This document shows, in pieces, positions 1 to 7,762 of a DNA stretch of 39,350 nt (position 1 is the first letter of the stretch; each line of letters starts with the position of its first letter). Position numbers and translations under genes: made by a program. This DNA comes from Betaproteobacteria bacterium RIFCSPLOWO2_02_FULL_63_19 (GTDB lineage: Bacteria > Pseudomonadota > Gammaproteobacteria > Burkholderiales > SG8-39): the NCBI GenBank assembly GCA_001770415.1, contig MEQX01000108.1, positions 39,831-79,180 of the forward strand. The letters are read 5' to 3'. The notes below the pieces were generated by a model, which saw only the letters and a list, made by a program, of their open reading frames with translations, ran no database searches and was not told where the DNA came from.

Positions 1-2
1 CG

Positions 3-74
3 ATCATCGTCGCGAGCACGCTTTACGTCACCCGCCACGAGGCGATGAGCGGTCGCCGGCCGATGGTCGGGTAG
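3..74 (+). CDS. C-terminal end of a gene cut by the window edge, possibly an ABC transporter permease
   Basis: An open frame enters from the left edge and stops at TAG 72-74. The 23 visible residues begin with hydrophobic IIVASTLY and end in a basic, polar tail (TRHEAMSGRRPMVG). A short last membrane segment followed by a basic cytoplasmic tail is common in inner-membrane ABC permeases of the spermidine/putrescine type, but this is only a resemblance. It converges on the TRAP transporter operon. The identity cannot be settled without the upstream sequence. Confidence 0.4.
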   Translation: MIVASTLYVTRHEAMSGRRPMVG

Positions 75-141
75 GGCCGTGGCGAGGCGATTTCGCGGGC
101 CCCGGTAATTCAGCGCGTTGAAACCTCGCTCATCCGCCCCT

Positions 142-1446
142 TCAGCGCATCATGGTGTCCGGCAGCACCATGGCGACCTGAGGGAACACAATGAGAATAA
201 GGACGCACACCAGCATCGCGACCCAGAAGGGCATGATGCCCTCGAAAATCCGACTCATCGGTACTTCCTCGGCGATTCCCTTGACGATGTACACGTTGAT
301 CCCGACAGGCGGGCTGATCAGGCCCATCTCGAGCACGATCACCATGAAGATCCCGAACCAAATCGGATCGACCCCGAGTGCCTGGATGATCGGAAACACG
401 ATGGGCACGGTGAGCACCATCATCGCGAACCCCTCGAGGAACATTCCCAATATCAGATAGGCCACGAGCAGCACCCCCAGCACGCCGAACGCGGGCAGCT
501 CTAACGCTGTAAGGGCGCTGGCGAGATTTACAGGAATGCGGCTCAATGCGAGGAACGGCGAGAAGATGTGCGCGCCGATGAGTATCAGGAACACCATCGC
601 GGTGGTGCGCACGGTATGGAGCACGGCTTCCGTGAGTTCCGCCAGCCCGAGCGCACGGCGCCATAGCGCGTGGGCCATGGTGAGCAGTGCGCCGACCGCC
701 GCGGCCTCGTTGACCGTGAATACTCCGGCGTAGATGCCGCCGATCGTCACCGCGACCACCAGGATGAAGGGCGCCGCGCCGCCGAGCGCCGCAATCCGCT
801 CGCGCAGCGGCAGCGCGTTCCCGGGCGGGCCCATGTCCGGGCGTAGGAGGCACAGCACCATCACGGTGGCTACGAACAGCGCCGTCAGCATAACGCCCGG
901 CAGAAACCCGGCGAGAAACAACCGGCCGATCGATTCCTCGGTGAGCAGCGCGTAGACCACGAGCACCGTCGATGGCGGAATCAGGATGCCCAGGGTGCCG
1001 CCCGCAGCGATGACGCCGGTCGCAAGGCGCGGGTCGTAGGCGTAGCGCTGCATCTCCGGAAGGCAGACGCGGCCCATGGTGACCGCCGAGGCGACCGATG
1101 AGCCTGAGAGCGCCGCAAAGCCCGCGCAGGCAAGCACGGTGGCTGACGCTAGGCCGCCGCGGTGGTGGCCTAGCCACGCATAAGCGGCGGCGTAGAGATC
1201 CCTGCCCATGCCTGATACCGCTGCGAAGTTACCCATCAGAACGAACAGCGGGATCACCGCGAATGCCTGCACCGCGGCATGCGAATACGGAAAGGAGCCC
1301 AGGCTGTTCAGCGCCGCCTTCGGGGAGTGAAGCACCGCCACGCCGATCGCACCGACGAGCGCCATTGCGAGCCCGATCGGCATGCGTACGAACAACAGCG
1401 CCAGCAGCGCCAGCATACCGATGATGCCGACTGCAGTCGGCGTCAT
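142..1446 (-). CDS. dctM: TRAP transporter large membrane subunit (DctM family)
   Basis: This 434-residue, very hydrophobic protein is the size of DctM, the ion-coupled translocation subunit of tripartite ATP-independent periplasmic transporters in the inner membrane. Family motifs are visible: IPLFVLMGNF near residues 65-74, GILIPPST at 153-160 and GLISPPVGIN near residue 370. The start chosen is ATG at 1446, which overlaps the dctQ stop by four bases (ATGA) and drops a 52-residue unlikely extension. It is the last gene of dctP-dctQ-dctM. DctM does not reveal the substrate. The family assignment is firm. Confidence 0.95.
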   Translation of the reverse strand: MTPTAVGIIGMLALLALLFVRMPIGLAMALVGAIGVAVLHSPKAALNSLGSFPYSHAAVQAFAVIPLFVLMGNFAAVSGMGRDLYAAAYAWLGHHRGGLASATVLACAGFAALSGSSVASAVTMGRVCLPEMQRYAYDPRLATGVIAAGGTLGILIPPSTVLVVYALLTEESIGRLFLAGFLPGVMLTALFVATVMVLCLLRPDMGPPGNALPLRERIAALGGAAPFILVVAVTIGGIYAGVFTVNEAAAVGALLTMAHALWRRALGLAELTEAVLHTVRTTAMVFLILIGAHIFSPFLALSRIPVNLASALTALELPAFGVLGVLLVAYLILGMFLEGFAMMVLTVPIVFPIIQALGVDPIWFGIFMVIVLEMGLISPPVGINVYIVKGIAEEVPMSRIFEGIMPFWVAMLVCVLILIVFPQVAMVLPDTMMR

Positions 1447-1901
1447 CGGTGGATCACCCTCCAAGCCTGGCGCAACAGCACTAGCGCAAACAGAAGCATG
1501 CTCGCCGCGGTGAGCAGCTGAAACGGGAAATGGCTGATCTTCAGCATGTTGGTTGCTTCGCCGCGGCTGCTCGATTCGAATGCATACAACACCGCCTGCC
1601 ATGACATGACCGCCGTGACCGCGGCACCGGCGAGATGCAGCGCGGCGTTGAACCAGCGCATGCCGGGACGGTCGAGCAGCGCGGCGAGCAGGTCGACCGC
1701 GACGTGACCATTCGTGGCGGCGCAGTAGGGCAGACCGAGAAATACGATCAGCGCCATGGCGAGTTCGGTCATCTCGTATGCGCCGAGAAACGGCAGGCGC
1801 AGCAGGTAGCGCATCACCACATCGAACGCGATCAGCGCCATCAGGCCGAGGAGAACCGCGCCCCCGGCAAGCGCTAGGGCCCGCAGCGCGCGATCGAACA
1901 T
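1443..1901 (-). CDS. dctQ: TRAP transporter small membrane subunit (DctQ family)
   Basis: The 152-residue protein has four predicted membrane segments and the DctQ pattern: an early F-D-V-x-x-R-Y (FDVVMRYLLR), then an acidic YEMTEL stretch and AVDLLAALL. DctQ forms the membrane complex with DctM. ATG at 1901 is preferred because it lies just after the dctP stop (1909-1911) with a G-rich Shine-Dalgarno sequence (AGGGGTCC) before it. The longer frame would run into dctP. It is coupled to dctM through the ATGA overlap. Confidence 0.92.
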   Translation of the reverse strand: MFDRALRALALAGGAVLLGLMALIAFDVVMRYLLRLPFLGAYEMTELAMALIVFLGLPYCAATNGHVAVDLLAALLDRPGMRWFNAALHLAGAAVTAVMSWQAVLYAFESSSRGEATNMLKISHFPFQLLTAASMLLFALVLLRQAWRVIHR

Positions 1902-1908
1902 TGGACCC

Positions 1909-2913
1909 CTATTTGGCGCGGTAGCCTGCGCGACGCAGCATCTCGCGCGCTGGAATCCCTTTCGCCTCGGACTCCTTGATCCACTCGTCAATGATCGGGC
2001 GCAGTCGCGCGGTGATGCGTTCTTGCTCCTTCTTGGAAAACTCGACCATATCGGCCTTGCCGCGCACGCTTGCCACCGCTTGCACGGCGCGCTTGATGTA
2101 GACGTCGGTCGCCTTGCGGCTCAGTTCGCGCCCCGAGAGCCGGTCGATCGCTGCGCGCGCGGAGCCCGGGAGGCTGTCGAACCTTTTCTTGTTCATCGCG
2201 ATGAGGAACACGGAGCGACCGAAGATCGGGCCGGAGATGGTGTACCCCTTGGCGACTTCGCCGAGGCGGAAGTCGAGAATGGTGGTGAATGGCACCATCG
2301 CCCCGTCCATCGTTCCGCGCTCGAGTCCGGGATAGACCTGAGTGATCGGCGCGGCGATCGGCACTGCTCCCATGTATTGCACCTGCTTCGCCTGCGCCGC
2401 GGAGGGAGCGCGGATGCGCAGCCCCTTTAGTTCGTCCATCGAGCGAAAGGCCTTGCTGCGCGACATCAGGCCCGCGTCCTCGGCGCCCCACAGTGCTATT
2501 ACCTTGGTTCCCGCGTATTCGGGCAGCAGGTAGGGATCGAGAAGGTCCCACATCATGTCCGTAGCGGCGTATCCGTTGTCCTTGAGGCCGGGCAGTTCGA
2601 TGATGCCGGTGCGTGGAAACGCCGGCGACGTGTAGCCCGGCAGCGTGAATACCAGATCCGCAAATCCGTCGACCGCCTGGCGAAACAGCTCCGGCGGCTT
2701 GCCGCCGAGCTGCATTGACGGATAAAGCGTCAGCTTTACCTGTCCGTTGGTCGCCTTTTCCAGTTCCTTGCCCCAGGGAACGATGATTTCTCGATAGATG
2801 ATATGCACCGGAGGCACGAAGGTCGAAAGCCGCAGTTCCTCGACTGCTACCGACGGTGCGGAGAAGCCGAGCGCGAGCGTTGCGGTGGACCAGAAAAAGT
2901 GCAGCTTCTTCAT
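1909..2913 (-). CDS. dctP: TRAP transporter periplasmic solute-binding protein (DctP family)
   Basis: This 334-residue protein starts with a signal peptide (MKK, hydrophobic core, likely cleavage after Ala23). It then shows the DctP fold signature: the EL-x-K-x-T-N-G region near residue 52 and the GLRIRAPS motif near residue 165, whose Arg pairs with the carboxylate of the ligand in studied members. The downstream Q-V-Y-x-x-L-E-x-G-T-x-D-G segment is also typical. It captures an organic acid, not identifiable here, for DctQM. ATG 2913 has an excellent ribosome binding site (GGAGGAGGA at about 2920-2928). It is the first gene of the operon. Confidence 0.95.
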   Translation of the reverse strand: MKKLHFFWSTATLALGFSAPSVAVEELRLSTFVPPVHIIYREIIVPWGKELEKATNGQVKLTLYPSMQLGGKPPELFRQAVDGFADLVFTLPGYTSPAFPRTGIIELPGLKDNGYAATDMMWDLLDPYLLPEYAGTKVIALWGAEDAGLMSRSKAFRSMDELKGLRIRAPSAAQAKQVQYMGAVPIAAPITQVYPGLERGTMDGAMVPFTTILDFRLGEVAKGYTISGPIFGRSVFLIAMNKKRFDSLPGSARAAIDRLSGRELSRKATDVYIKRAVQAVASVRGKADMVEFSKKEQERITARLRPIIDEWIKESEAKGIPAREMLRRAGYRAK

Positions 2914-2950
2914 GTTCAGTCCTCCTCCAAGACGATAGGGTGGAGAACCG

Positions 2951-2979
2951 ATTCTAGGCGAAGATCAAGCTGCGTGAAA
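2951..2979 (-). promoter_or_regulatory. Possible sigma-70 promoter of the dctPQM operon
   Basis: On the minus strand a -10-like TAGAAT (2951-2956) lies 38 bp upstream of the dctP start and 17 bp from a poor -35 candidate (TTTCAC, 2974-2979). The -10 match is good and the -35 match is weak, so an activator may be needed. Confidence 0.3.
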
Positions 2980-3456
2980 GTCTTGAACCGATACCGGCGC
3001 TGTCATGGGACGTTTCAAGATGTATCCGGATAGTACCCCAGAGGGGAAAATGGCGAAATGGGGTCTGCTGCCGATATCCATAGAACGCCGCTGGATCTAT
3101 TCAATGTTCTGGATCTGACTATCGCAGATCTTGCAAGGCCGCTGGCATATCAGCAGGTTAGGTTTCATTATCTGGCGCAGGGTTGGGTCTGGCTACACGT
3201 CTAGCTACATACGATGATTCGGCCAACGTCCAGCATTACGAATTCTACTCTACCGATTCTGTAATCGCCGCCCGATCGCCAAGCGGAGTAGGGTCGCGCT
3301 ATTTCATCCGAACGTGTTCCTAGCGAGCGGAGATGCCTTCTCTACAGGCGCGATTGCGGCGTCTGTGCGGGCTCCGGCCGGCGAGGTGAAGGCGAGCGTT
3401 CAAACGACGATTGCCGGGTTCGCCTGCTGGCCAGGAAGGCACGTTTCTCCGTGCGC

Positions 3457-3502
3457 GCTCCCGCTGCCGGAGCGCAGCGGAGCGAGCACCGCCAGCGGGA
3501 GC
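3457..3502. repeat. Inverted repeat, 10-bp perfect arms
   Basis: Arms GCTCCCGCTG (3457-3466) and CAGCGGGAGC (3493-3502) are perfectly complementary around a 26-nt loop that itself contains repeated GGAGCG words. There is no T-run, so it is not a standard terminator. Its role is unknown; it may be a remnant of a mobile element. Confidence 0.5.
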
Positions 3503-3758
3503 AAGCCGCCACGGCGCGCCGCAACGGCAGTGACACTAGGCCGTTCAGTCTCAATATGAGACTCCGACAGGTTGGTGCATCAGAAGAGGGCGGGGGTAAG
3601 TGGGAAGCGTTCCCGGTCTCCATCGATTGGATCACCAATAGTCGGCGCTATCCGGGTGATACGGCGCCGAGGACAGTCCGAGGAGGTGCAATGTGATCCG
3701 CCCTCCCCACAGGTAATACGGGGGGAAAATAGGACCGGATAGCCTGGCCGATGGCGGA

Positions 3759-3792
3759 AGGGGGTGCGTCCCCTAGTCACACAGCACCCCCT
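3759..3792. repeat. Inverted repeat, 9-bp perfect arms
   Basis: Arms AGGGGGTGC (3759-3767) and GCACCCCCT (3784-3792) flank a 16-nt loop. It lies about 140 bp beyond the end of the minus-strand higBA-xre genes and could slow or end their transcription, but no T-run follows on the minus strand. Function is unresolved. Confidence 0.4.
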
Positions 3793-3929
3793 AATTACAT
3801 TGAAGGGGTAGAAAGACCCAGTTGAACCAGATGCGTCTGCGATGCCGCCTCTAGACTTGACAAGAGGACATATCTCGACCGGCAGGGGTGCGGGTTGTCC
3901 CGCGATCCACGCTGCCGACGGATACGTCT

Positions 3930-4226
3930 TTAGGCAGCTTTCTTCACCAACAGCCGCACACTCAACCCCGCCCGGGTGGCGATGTCGACGAGCGCGTCGA
4001 GGCTGAACAGACCGATCTTTCCCTTGAGCAGGGCGTCGAGCCGCGGTGTGGTCAGACCGAGCAGCTTCCCGGCCTTCGCGTGCGTCATGCCGCTCTTTTT
4101 GTAGAAGTCCTCGATGCGCATCATCAATTCGGAGCGCAGTTTCAGGTTCTCGGCTTCACGCTTGCGGAAACCGAGATCAAGAAAGACGTTGCCGCTTCCG
4201 TGCGTAATCTTCAATTTCTCGCCCAT
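3930..4226 (-). CDS. XRE-family helix-turn-helix protein, antitoxin-like
   Basis: The 98-residue protein begins with GSGNVFLDLGF (about residues 10-20), which opens small XRE regulators of the HTH_37/COG5606 type. It continues with a helix-turn-helix around SGMTHAKAGKLLGLTTPRLD (about 45-64). Such proteins normally neutralise RelE/Gp49-type toxins and repress their own operon. ATG 4226 is chosen because it has an AGAGAGAAAG ribosome binding site and starts at the conserved MGEKLKI; upstream codons are not conserved in style. It lies 67 bp after higA on the same strand and has no toxin of its own here, so it may be an orphan. Confidence 0.8.
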   Translation of the reverse strand: MGEKLKITHGSGNVFLDLGFRKREAENLKLRSELMMRIEDFYKKSGMTHAKAGKLLGLTTPRLDALLKGKIGLFSLDALVDIATRAGLSVRLLVKKAA

Positions 4227-4293
4227 CGCTGCTTTCTCTCTGCACCAATTTCCCGAACCGACGCCAGTGATCCGCATCGGGGACGGTGAAACT

Positions 4294-4599
4294 CTATGCG
4301 ACCTGCGCCAACGGGCGAACCTCTGCGGCAATTTTTCGGCCTGCTTCGCTTTCGGCCTGTTTCAGGTCGAATGAACTTTGCAGGTTGAGCCAGAACTGCG
4401 CGGTGGTGTTGAAATAGCGGGCCAGCCGCAAGGCCGTATCCGGTGTGATCGCTCGCCGCTCTCGAACAATATCGTTGATCCTGGGCGCGGGTACATGCAA
4501 CGCCATTGCCAAGGCGTGGGAGGTCATATTAAGGGGGACAAGAAACTCTTCCCGAATAATCTCTCCCGGGTGAATGGGCCGCATTTTGTTGGTTGCCAT
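4294..4599 (-). CDS. higA: HigA-type antitoxin (XRE family, VapI/HigA)
   Basis: The 101-residue protein carries the hallmark start of HigA/VapI antitoxins, MRPIHPGEIIREEFL (residues 6-20). A helix-turn-helix follows (about 27-63), then AQFWLNLQSSFDLKQAE, also typical. It should bind and inhibit HigB and repress the operon. ATG 4599 has AGAGG upstream and sits 10 bp after the higB stop. The toxin-first order matches known higBA operons. Confidence 0.93.
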   Translation of the reverse strand: MATNKMRPIHPGEIIREEFLVPLNMTSHALAMALHVPAPRINDIVRERRAITPDTALRLARYFNTTAQFWLNLQSSFDLKQAESEAGRKIAAEVRPLAQVA

Positions 4600-4609
4600 G
4601 CTATACCTC

Positions 4610-4891
4610 TCAGTGATAATCAGTGATTTCAACGCTCGCCGGTCCCGCCCTTGTCCATACAAAACACACGCGCCACTGGCTGTTAATGCGGATGCCATGT
4701 TGACCCGCCCGATCACGGCTTAATGCTTCCAGGCGATTGCCTGGCGGCGATTTCAAGTCACGAAGCTCCATAGCATCGTCCAGCATTTGGAGTTTTCGCT
4801 GCGCGACGCTCTCAATGTTTCGAAACCGTTTTGGGCTTCTCCCCTCGAAGAGCGCTTCAGTGTCGGTACACCGGAAGGAGCGTATCGTCAT
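4610..4891 (-). CDS. higB: HigB-type mRNA interferase toxin (RelE superfamily)
   Basis: At 93 residues this has the length and pattern of HigB: an N-terminal MTIRSFRC, a central ALFEG..PKRF, LDDA..L.DL..PPGNRLEAL, and the basic core HGIRINSQWRVCFVW (66-80). Arg68 and Arg74 fall where RelE-type enzymes keep residues for ribosome-dependent mRNA cleavage. It is intact and immediately followed by higA. The start ATG (4889-4891) has no Shine-Dalgarno sequence; the predicted promoter places the transcript start at the start codon, so translation may be leaderless. Confidence 0.93.
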   Translation of the reverse strand: MTIRSFRCTDTEALFEGRSPKRFRNIESVAQRKLQMLDDAMELRDLKSPPGNRLEALSRDRAGQHGIRINSQWRVCFVWTRAGPASVEITDYH

Positions 4892-4896
4892 GAGTA

Positions 4897-4925
4897 AATG
4901 TATATCGCAGCGCGTTTAATGTCAA
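4897..4925 (-). promoter_or_regulatory. Sigma-70 promoter of higBA, apparently giving a leaderless mRNA
   Basis: On the minus strand a perfect -35 TTGACA (4920-4925) and a -10-like TACATT (4897-4902) are exactly 17 bp apart. The expected start of transcription is about 4890, at the higB ATG (4891). The region is AT-rich against its surroundings. HigA binding here would give autoregulation, as in known higBA operons. Confidence 0.65.
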
Positions 4926-4946
4926 TAGAGAAATAACGCTCATGAA

Positions 4947-5237
4947 TCATCCGCCAGGTGCGCATAGCCATGCCGCCGCGCGCACAGGAATGGACACGAC
5001 TTTATACTTCTCTCCGCGCTCCAAGGTTTGCAGCAGATCGGCCCACACGCCAAGCCCAGACAGTTCCGAGCGCATGGTGCGCCTGAAATCGTGTACCGCG
5101 AAATGATCCAGGCCGTGCGCCAGACTGCGCAGTGTCACGTTCAGCGTGTCCGGCGAAACATGAGGAAAACGCTTCGCGGCGCGCCGGGCCGGAAATACGT
5201 AGGCGCTGCTGCCGGACGCCAAAAGGCGGGTTTGAAC
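4947..5237 (-). pseudogene. Remnant of a phage-type tyrosine integrase
   Basis: The minus-strand frame reads VQTRLLASGSSAYVFPAR and then HVSPDTLNVTLRSL and HFAVHDFRRTMRSELSGLGV. This is the stretch of a P4-type tyrosine recombinase around its conserved H-x-x-R motif (here H-D-F-R-R). After GV the frame loses similarity, and the later catalytic His and Tyr are absent. The N-terminal domain is missing too, since the frame only begins near 5237. About 75 residues of an approximately 400-residue enzyme remain, so it cannot be active. It marks the right end of the island and points to an integrative element as its origin. Confidence 0.75.
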
Positions 5238-5294
5238 GATGCTACAGCGGGGAAACGCGAGGCAGGCATGGACGTTACCGGATCGGCCTGGAGA

Positions 5295-6173
5295 TCACTC
5301 GATGTTCTGAATCTGCTCGCGCATCTGCTCGATGAGCAGCTTGAATTCCAGGCTGGCGTCCGAAAGCTCCTTGGATACTGATTTGGATCCGAGGGTGTTC
5401 GCCTCGCGGTTCAGCTCCTGCATCAGAAAGTCCAGCCGTTTTCCCACGGCTCCGCCGGCTTCGAGGACGCGCAGCACCTCGTCCAGATGCGCGCCGAGGC
5501 GGTTCAGTTCCTCCGCGATATCGATCTTGACGCCGAACAGCGCGATCTCCTGCCGGATGCGCTCCTCGTCGCTTGTCGCAAGCGCTTCCCGAAGGCGCGT
5601 GGCCAGTTTTTCCTGGAAGGCGGCGATGGCTTCCGGAACATGCGACTCGATCAGCGCCAGGCGCGCCTGCATGCGCTCGATGCGCTCGGCAATCATGCCC
5701 TTCAATTTGTCGCCCTCGCGCGCCCTGGTCGCCGAGAACTCGGACAGTGCTTCCTTCACCAGCGCCACGCCTGCTTCGCGCAGCGCATCGGCGTCGGTCT
5801 CCTGCGCGGCGAGCATTCCGGGCCAGTGAAGCACATCGCCGACGCGCAGCGGTTGCGCCGCGGGCAGAACGTCCAGGACGCTGCGCTCGGCCCGTGCCAG
5901 CGCCGCGAGCAGGGCGTCGTTGATCGTCAATTGCGGAGCCGCGGCGGCGGCCGGCTGGATCGCCATGCGGCATTCGACCTTGCCACGCGCGAGGCTGGCC
6001 GTAAGCAGCTCTCGAAGTGCCGGCTCGCTGGGACGAAGTTCTTCGGGAAGACGAAACTGCAGGTCCAGAAAACGGCTGTTGACGCTTTTCAGCTCGACCG
6101 CGAGCACGGCTTGCCCGATTTCGCGCGAAATACTCGCATATCCCGTCATGCTTTGAATCAATGGAAGCTCCAT
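5295..6173 (-). CDS. yicC: YicC family endoribonuclease
   Basis: The protein starts near the family's diagnostic SMTGYAS (residues 7-13 from ATG 6173) and ends with the typical FKLLIEQMREQIQNIE tail. Its 292 residues match the usual 285-295. The C-terminal half holds the DUF1732 signature, including EEL.RL..H and G.KLDFL..E.NREANT-like segments. E. coli YicC is reported to act in RNA turnover, including small-RNA decay. ATG 6173 is preferred to the upstream ATG 6257, which adds 28 non-conserved residues. It is divergent from rph, an arrangement shared by many proteobacteria. Confidence 0.93.
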   Translation of the reverse strand: MELPLIQSMTGYASISREIGQAVLAVELKSVNSRFLDLQFRLPEELRPSEPALRELLTASLARGKVECRMAIQPAAAAAPQLTINDALLAALARAERSVLDVLPAAQPLRVGDVLHWPGMLAAQETDADALREAGVALVKEALSEFSATRAREGDKLKGMIAERIERMQARLALIESHVPEAIAAFQEKLATRLREALATSDEERIRQEIALFGVKIDIAEELNRLGAHLDEVLRVLEAGGAVGKRLDFLMQELNREANTLGSKSVSKELSDASLEFKLLIEQMREQIQNIE

Positions 6174-6322
6174 GTCTTCTGGAACGATTGCGGGGGCACG
6201 CTTTACAATGCGTGCGGCCAGGTCGGACAATGCCTCAATCATAACGGATTGGCGCAAGCATCGATTTCACCCGCTGCAGAGGCTCGTCCGCATAGCGAAG
6301 TGACCAGGAGGAAGCGCGCAAC

Positions 6323-7045
6323 ATGACGCGTCCCAGCAAGCGAGGCCCCGAGCAGTTGCGCCCCGTGCGCATTCAGAGGAATTACACGCGCCACGCCGAG
6401 GGCTCGGTGTTGATCGAGTTCGGCGACACCCGCGTTCTGTGCACCGCGAGCGTCGAGGAAAAGGTGCCCGGTTTCCTGAGGGACCGCGGACAGGGCTGGG
6501 TCACGGCAGAGTACGGCATGCTGCCGCGCGCGACCAACACGCGCACCGACCGCGAGGCCGCGCGCGGCAGGCAGACTGGTCGCACGCAGGAGATCCAGCG
6601 CCTGATCGGGCGCAGCCTGCGCGCGGTGATGGACTTGAAGAGGCTGGGCGAGCGCACCATCCAGATCGATTGCGATGTCATTCAGGCCGACGGGGGAACG
6701 CGAACGGCCGGCATCACCGGCGCGTTCGTCGCGCTGCGCGACGCGGTTGCGCTGCTGATGCAACGAGGATTGATCGCACAGACGCCGATACGGGATTTTG
6801 TCGCTGCGGTGTCGGTGGGTATCCATGAGACCATCCCCATTCTCGACCTCGATTATGCAGAGGATTCGAATTGCGACACGGATATGAATGTGGTGATGAC
6901 CGGCTCGGGCGGCTTTGTCGAGGTTCAGGGTACGGCCGAAGGAGCGCCGTTCTCGCAGTCACAGCTGGACGCCTTGTTGCAGCTCGCGCAACGCGGAATC
7001 CGCGAGTTGATCGCAAAGCAGAAGGAGGCGTTGGGGATTTCCTGA
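6323..7045 (+). CDS. rph: Ribonuclease PH
   Basis: RNase PH is a phosphorolytic 3'-5' exoribonuclease that trims tRNA 3' ends. The 240-residue protein has the full family pattern: [13 protein letters not shown] at the start, [33 protein letters not shown], then the phosphate-site region [14 protein letters not shown]. It continues with [23 protein letters not shown] and ends with [10 protein letters not shown]. No truncation is seen (unlike the broken rph of E. coli K-12). The ribosome binding site AGGAGG lies 11 bp before ATG. Confidence 0.97.
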   Translation: MTRPSKRGPEQLRPVRIQRNYTRHAEGSVLIEFGDTRVLCTASVEEKVPGFLRDRGQGWVTAEYGMLPRATNTRTDREAARGRQTGRTQEIQRLIGRSLRAVMDLKRLGERTIQIDCDVIQADGGTRTAGITGAFVALRDAVALLMQRGLIAQTPIRDFVAAVSVGIHETIPILDLDYAEDSNCDTDMNVVMTGSGGFVEVQGTAEGAPFSQSQLDALLQLAQRGIRELIAKQKEALGIS

Positions 7046-7078
7046 ACCAGCCGCGTCGGCGTATTCTGCCGTCCATCT

Positions 7079-7128
7079 TCTCCCTATTTTGCGCCGTCGC
7101 AACGTCGCGACGGCGCAAAATAGGGAGA
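7079..7128. repeat. Perfect 22-bp-arm palindrome with 6-nt loop between rph and rdgB
   Basis: The left arm 7079-7100 and right arm 7107-7128 are exactly complementary around AACGTC. Each arm reads TCTCCCTATTTT followed by GCGCCGTCGC. The GC core is flanked by T's on the left and A's on the right, the reverse of a normal intrinsic terminator on either strand, so a plain terminator is unlikely. A dispersed extragenic palindrome, or a structured RNA element between rph and rdgB, fits better. Confidence 0.85.
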
Positions 7129-7147
7129 CTGATATAAACCCCAATTC

Positions 7148-7762
7148 ATGAAGCAACTCGTGGTCGCCTCTTCCAATCCCGGCAAACTGCGGGAGCTTTC
7201 CGAGCTGCTCGCGCCGCTCGGCATCGAGATCATCGCGCAGACGCAGCTCGACGTCGCCGACGCCGAAGAACCGCATGTCAGCTTTGTCGAAAACGCGCTT
7301 GCCAAAGCACGCCACGCCAGCCGCCGTGCGAAGCTGCCTGCGCTCGCCGACGATTCCGGGATCTGCGTGCAGGCGCTCGGAGGAGAGCCCGGGGTGCACT
7401 CGGCGCGCTTTGCCGGCGGGCCAACCGATGGTGGGATGGATCGCCGGGAACAGGACGCGCGCAACAACGAAAAGCTCATCGCGCTGCTGAAGGACGAGAA
7501 GAACCGCCGCGCCCACTATACCTGCGTGGTGGTGCTGGTCCGCCATGCCGATGATCCCGAGCCGCTGATTGCGCAAGGGCGCTGGCACGGAGAGGTGATC
7601 GGTGCGCCGCGTGGTACAAGCGGCTTCGGCTACGACCCGTATTTCTATCTACCCGAGCTTGGAAAGACGGCGGCCGAACTCGATCCGAAGCACAAGAACG
7701 CCCTCAGCCATCGGGGCAAGGCGTTGCGCCGGCTGATCGCCAAGCTCAAGCAAGGCGAATGA
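7148..7762 (+). CDS. rdgB: dITP/XTP pyrophosphatase (RdgB/HAM1 family)
   Basis: This 204-residue enzyme hydrolyses non-canonical purine triphosphates (XTP, dITP, ITP) to monophosphates and keeps them out of DNA and RNA. Conserved elements are all present: ASSNPGKL near the start (residues 7-14), the DDSG metal/catalytic motif at 68-71, a GVHSARFAG segment, GFGYDPYF near 158-165, and SHRGKAL near the C-terminus. The last codons overlap hemW by four bases (ATGA), implying translational coupling. ATG 7148 has no strong Shine-Dalgarno sequence and lies 20 bp after the palindrome. Confidence 0.96.
   Translation: MKQLVVASSNPGKLRELSELLAPLGIEIIAQTQLDVADAEEPHVSFVENALAKARHASRRAKLPALADDSGICVQALGGEPGVHSARFAGGPTDGGMDRREQDARNNEKLIALLKDEKNRRAHYTCVVVLVRHADDPEPLIAQGRWHGEVIGAPRGTSGFGYDPYFYLPELGKTAAELDPKHKNALSHRGKALRRLIAKLKQGE

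Larger units (their letters stand above)
2980..3929. other. About 950 bp with no supportable gene (left part of a decayed island)
   Basis: No frame here has a convincing ribosome binding site, codon pattern or recognisable domain. Short open frames exist on both strands at 3314-3696 but look like chance. The only structures I see are two inverted repeats (3457-3502 and 3759-3792). Base composition is mixed and less GC-rich at 3100-3280 than in flanking genes. The stretch adjoins toxin-antitoxin genes and an integrase remnant, so it is probably eroded mobile DNA. Confidence 0.5.

Noticed and set aside
3690..3800. Possible group II intron end (GTGCG motif and hairpins)
   Set aside because: No domain V structure, no reverse transcriptase frame and no matching 3' end are found nearby.
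5487..6326. 279-codon plus-strand frame over yicC
   Set aside because: Antisense to a conserved gene, no ribosome binding site, and it overlaps the rph control region.
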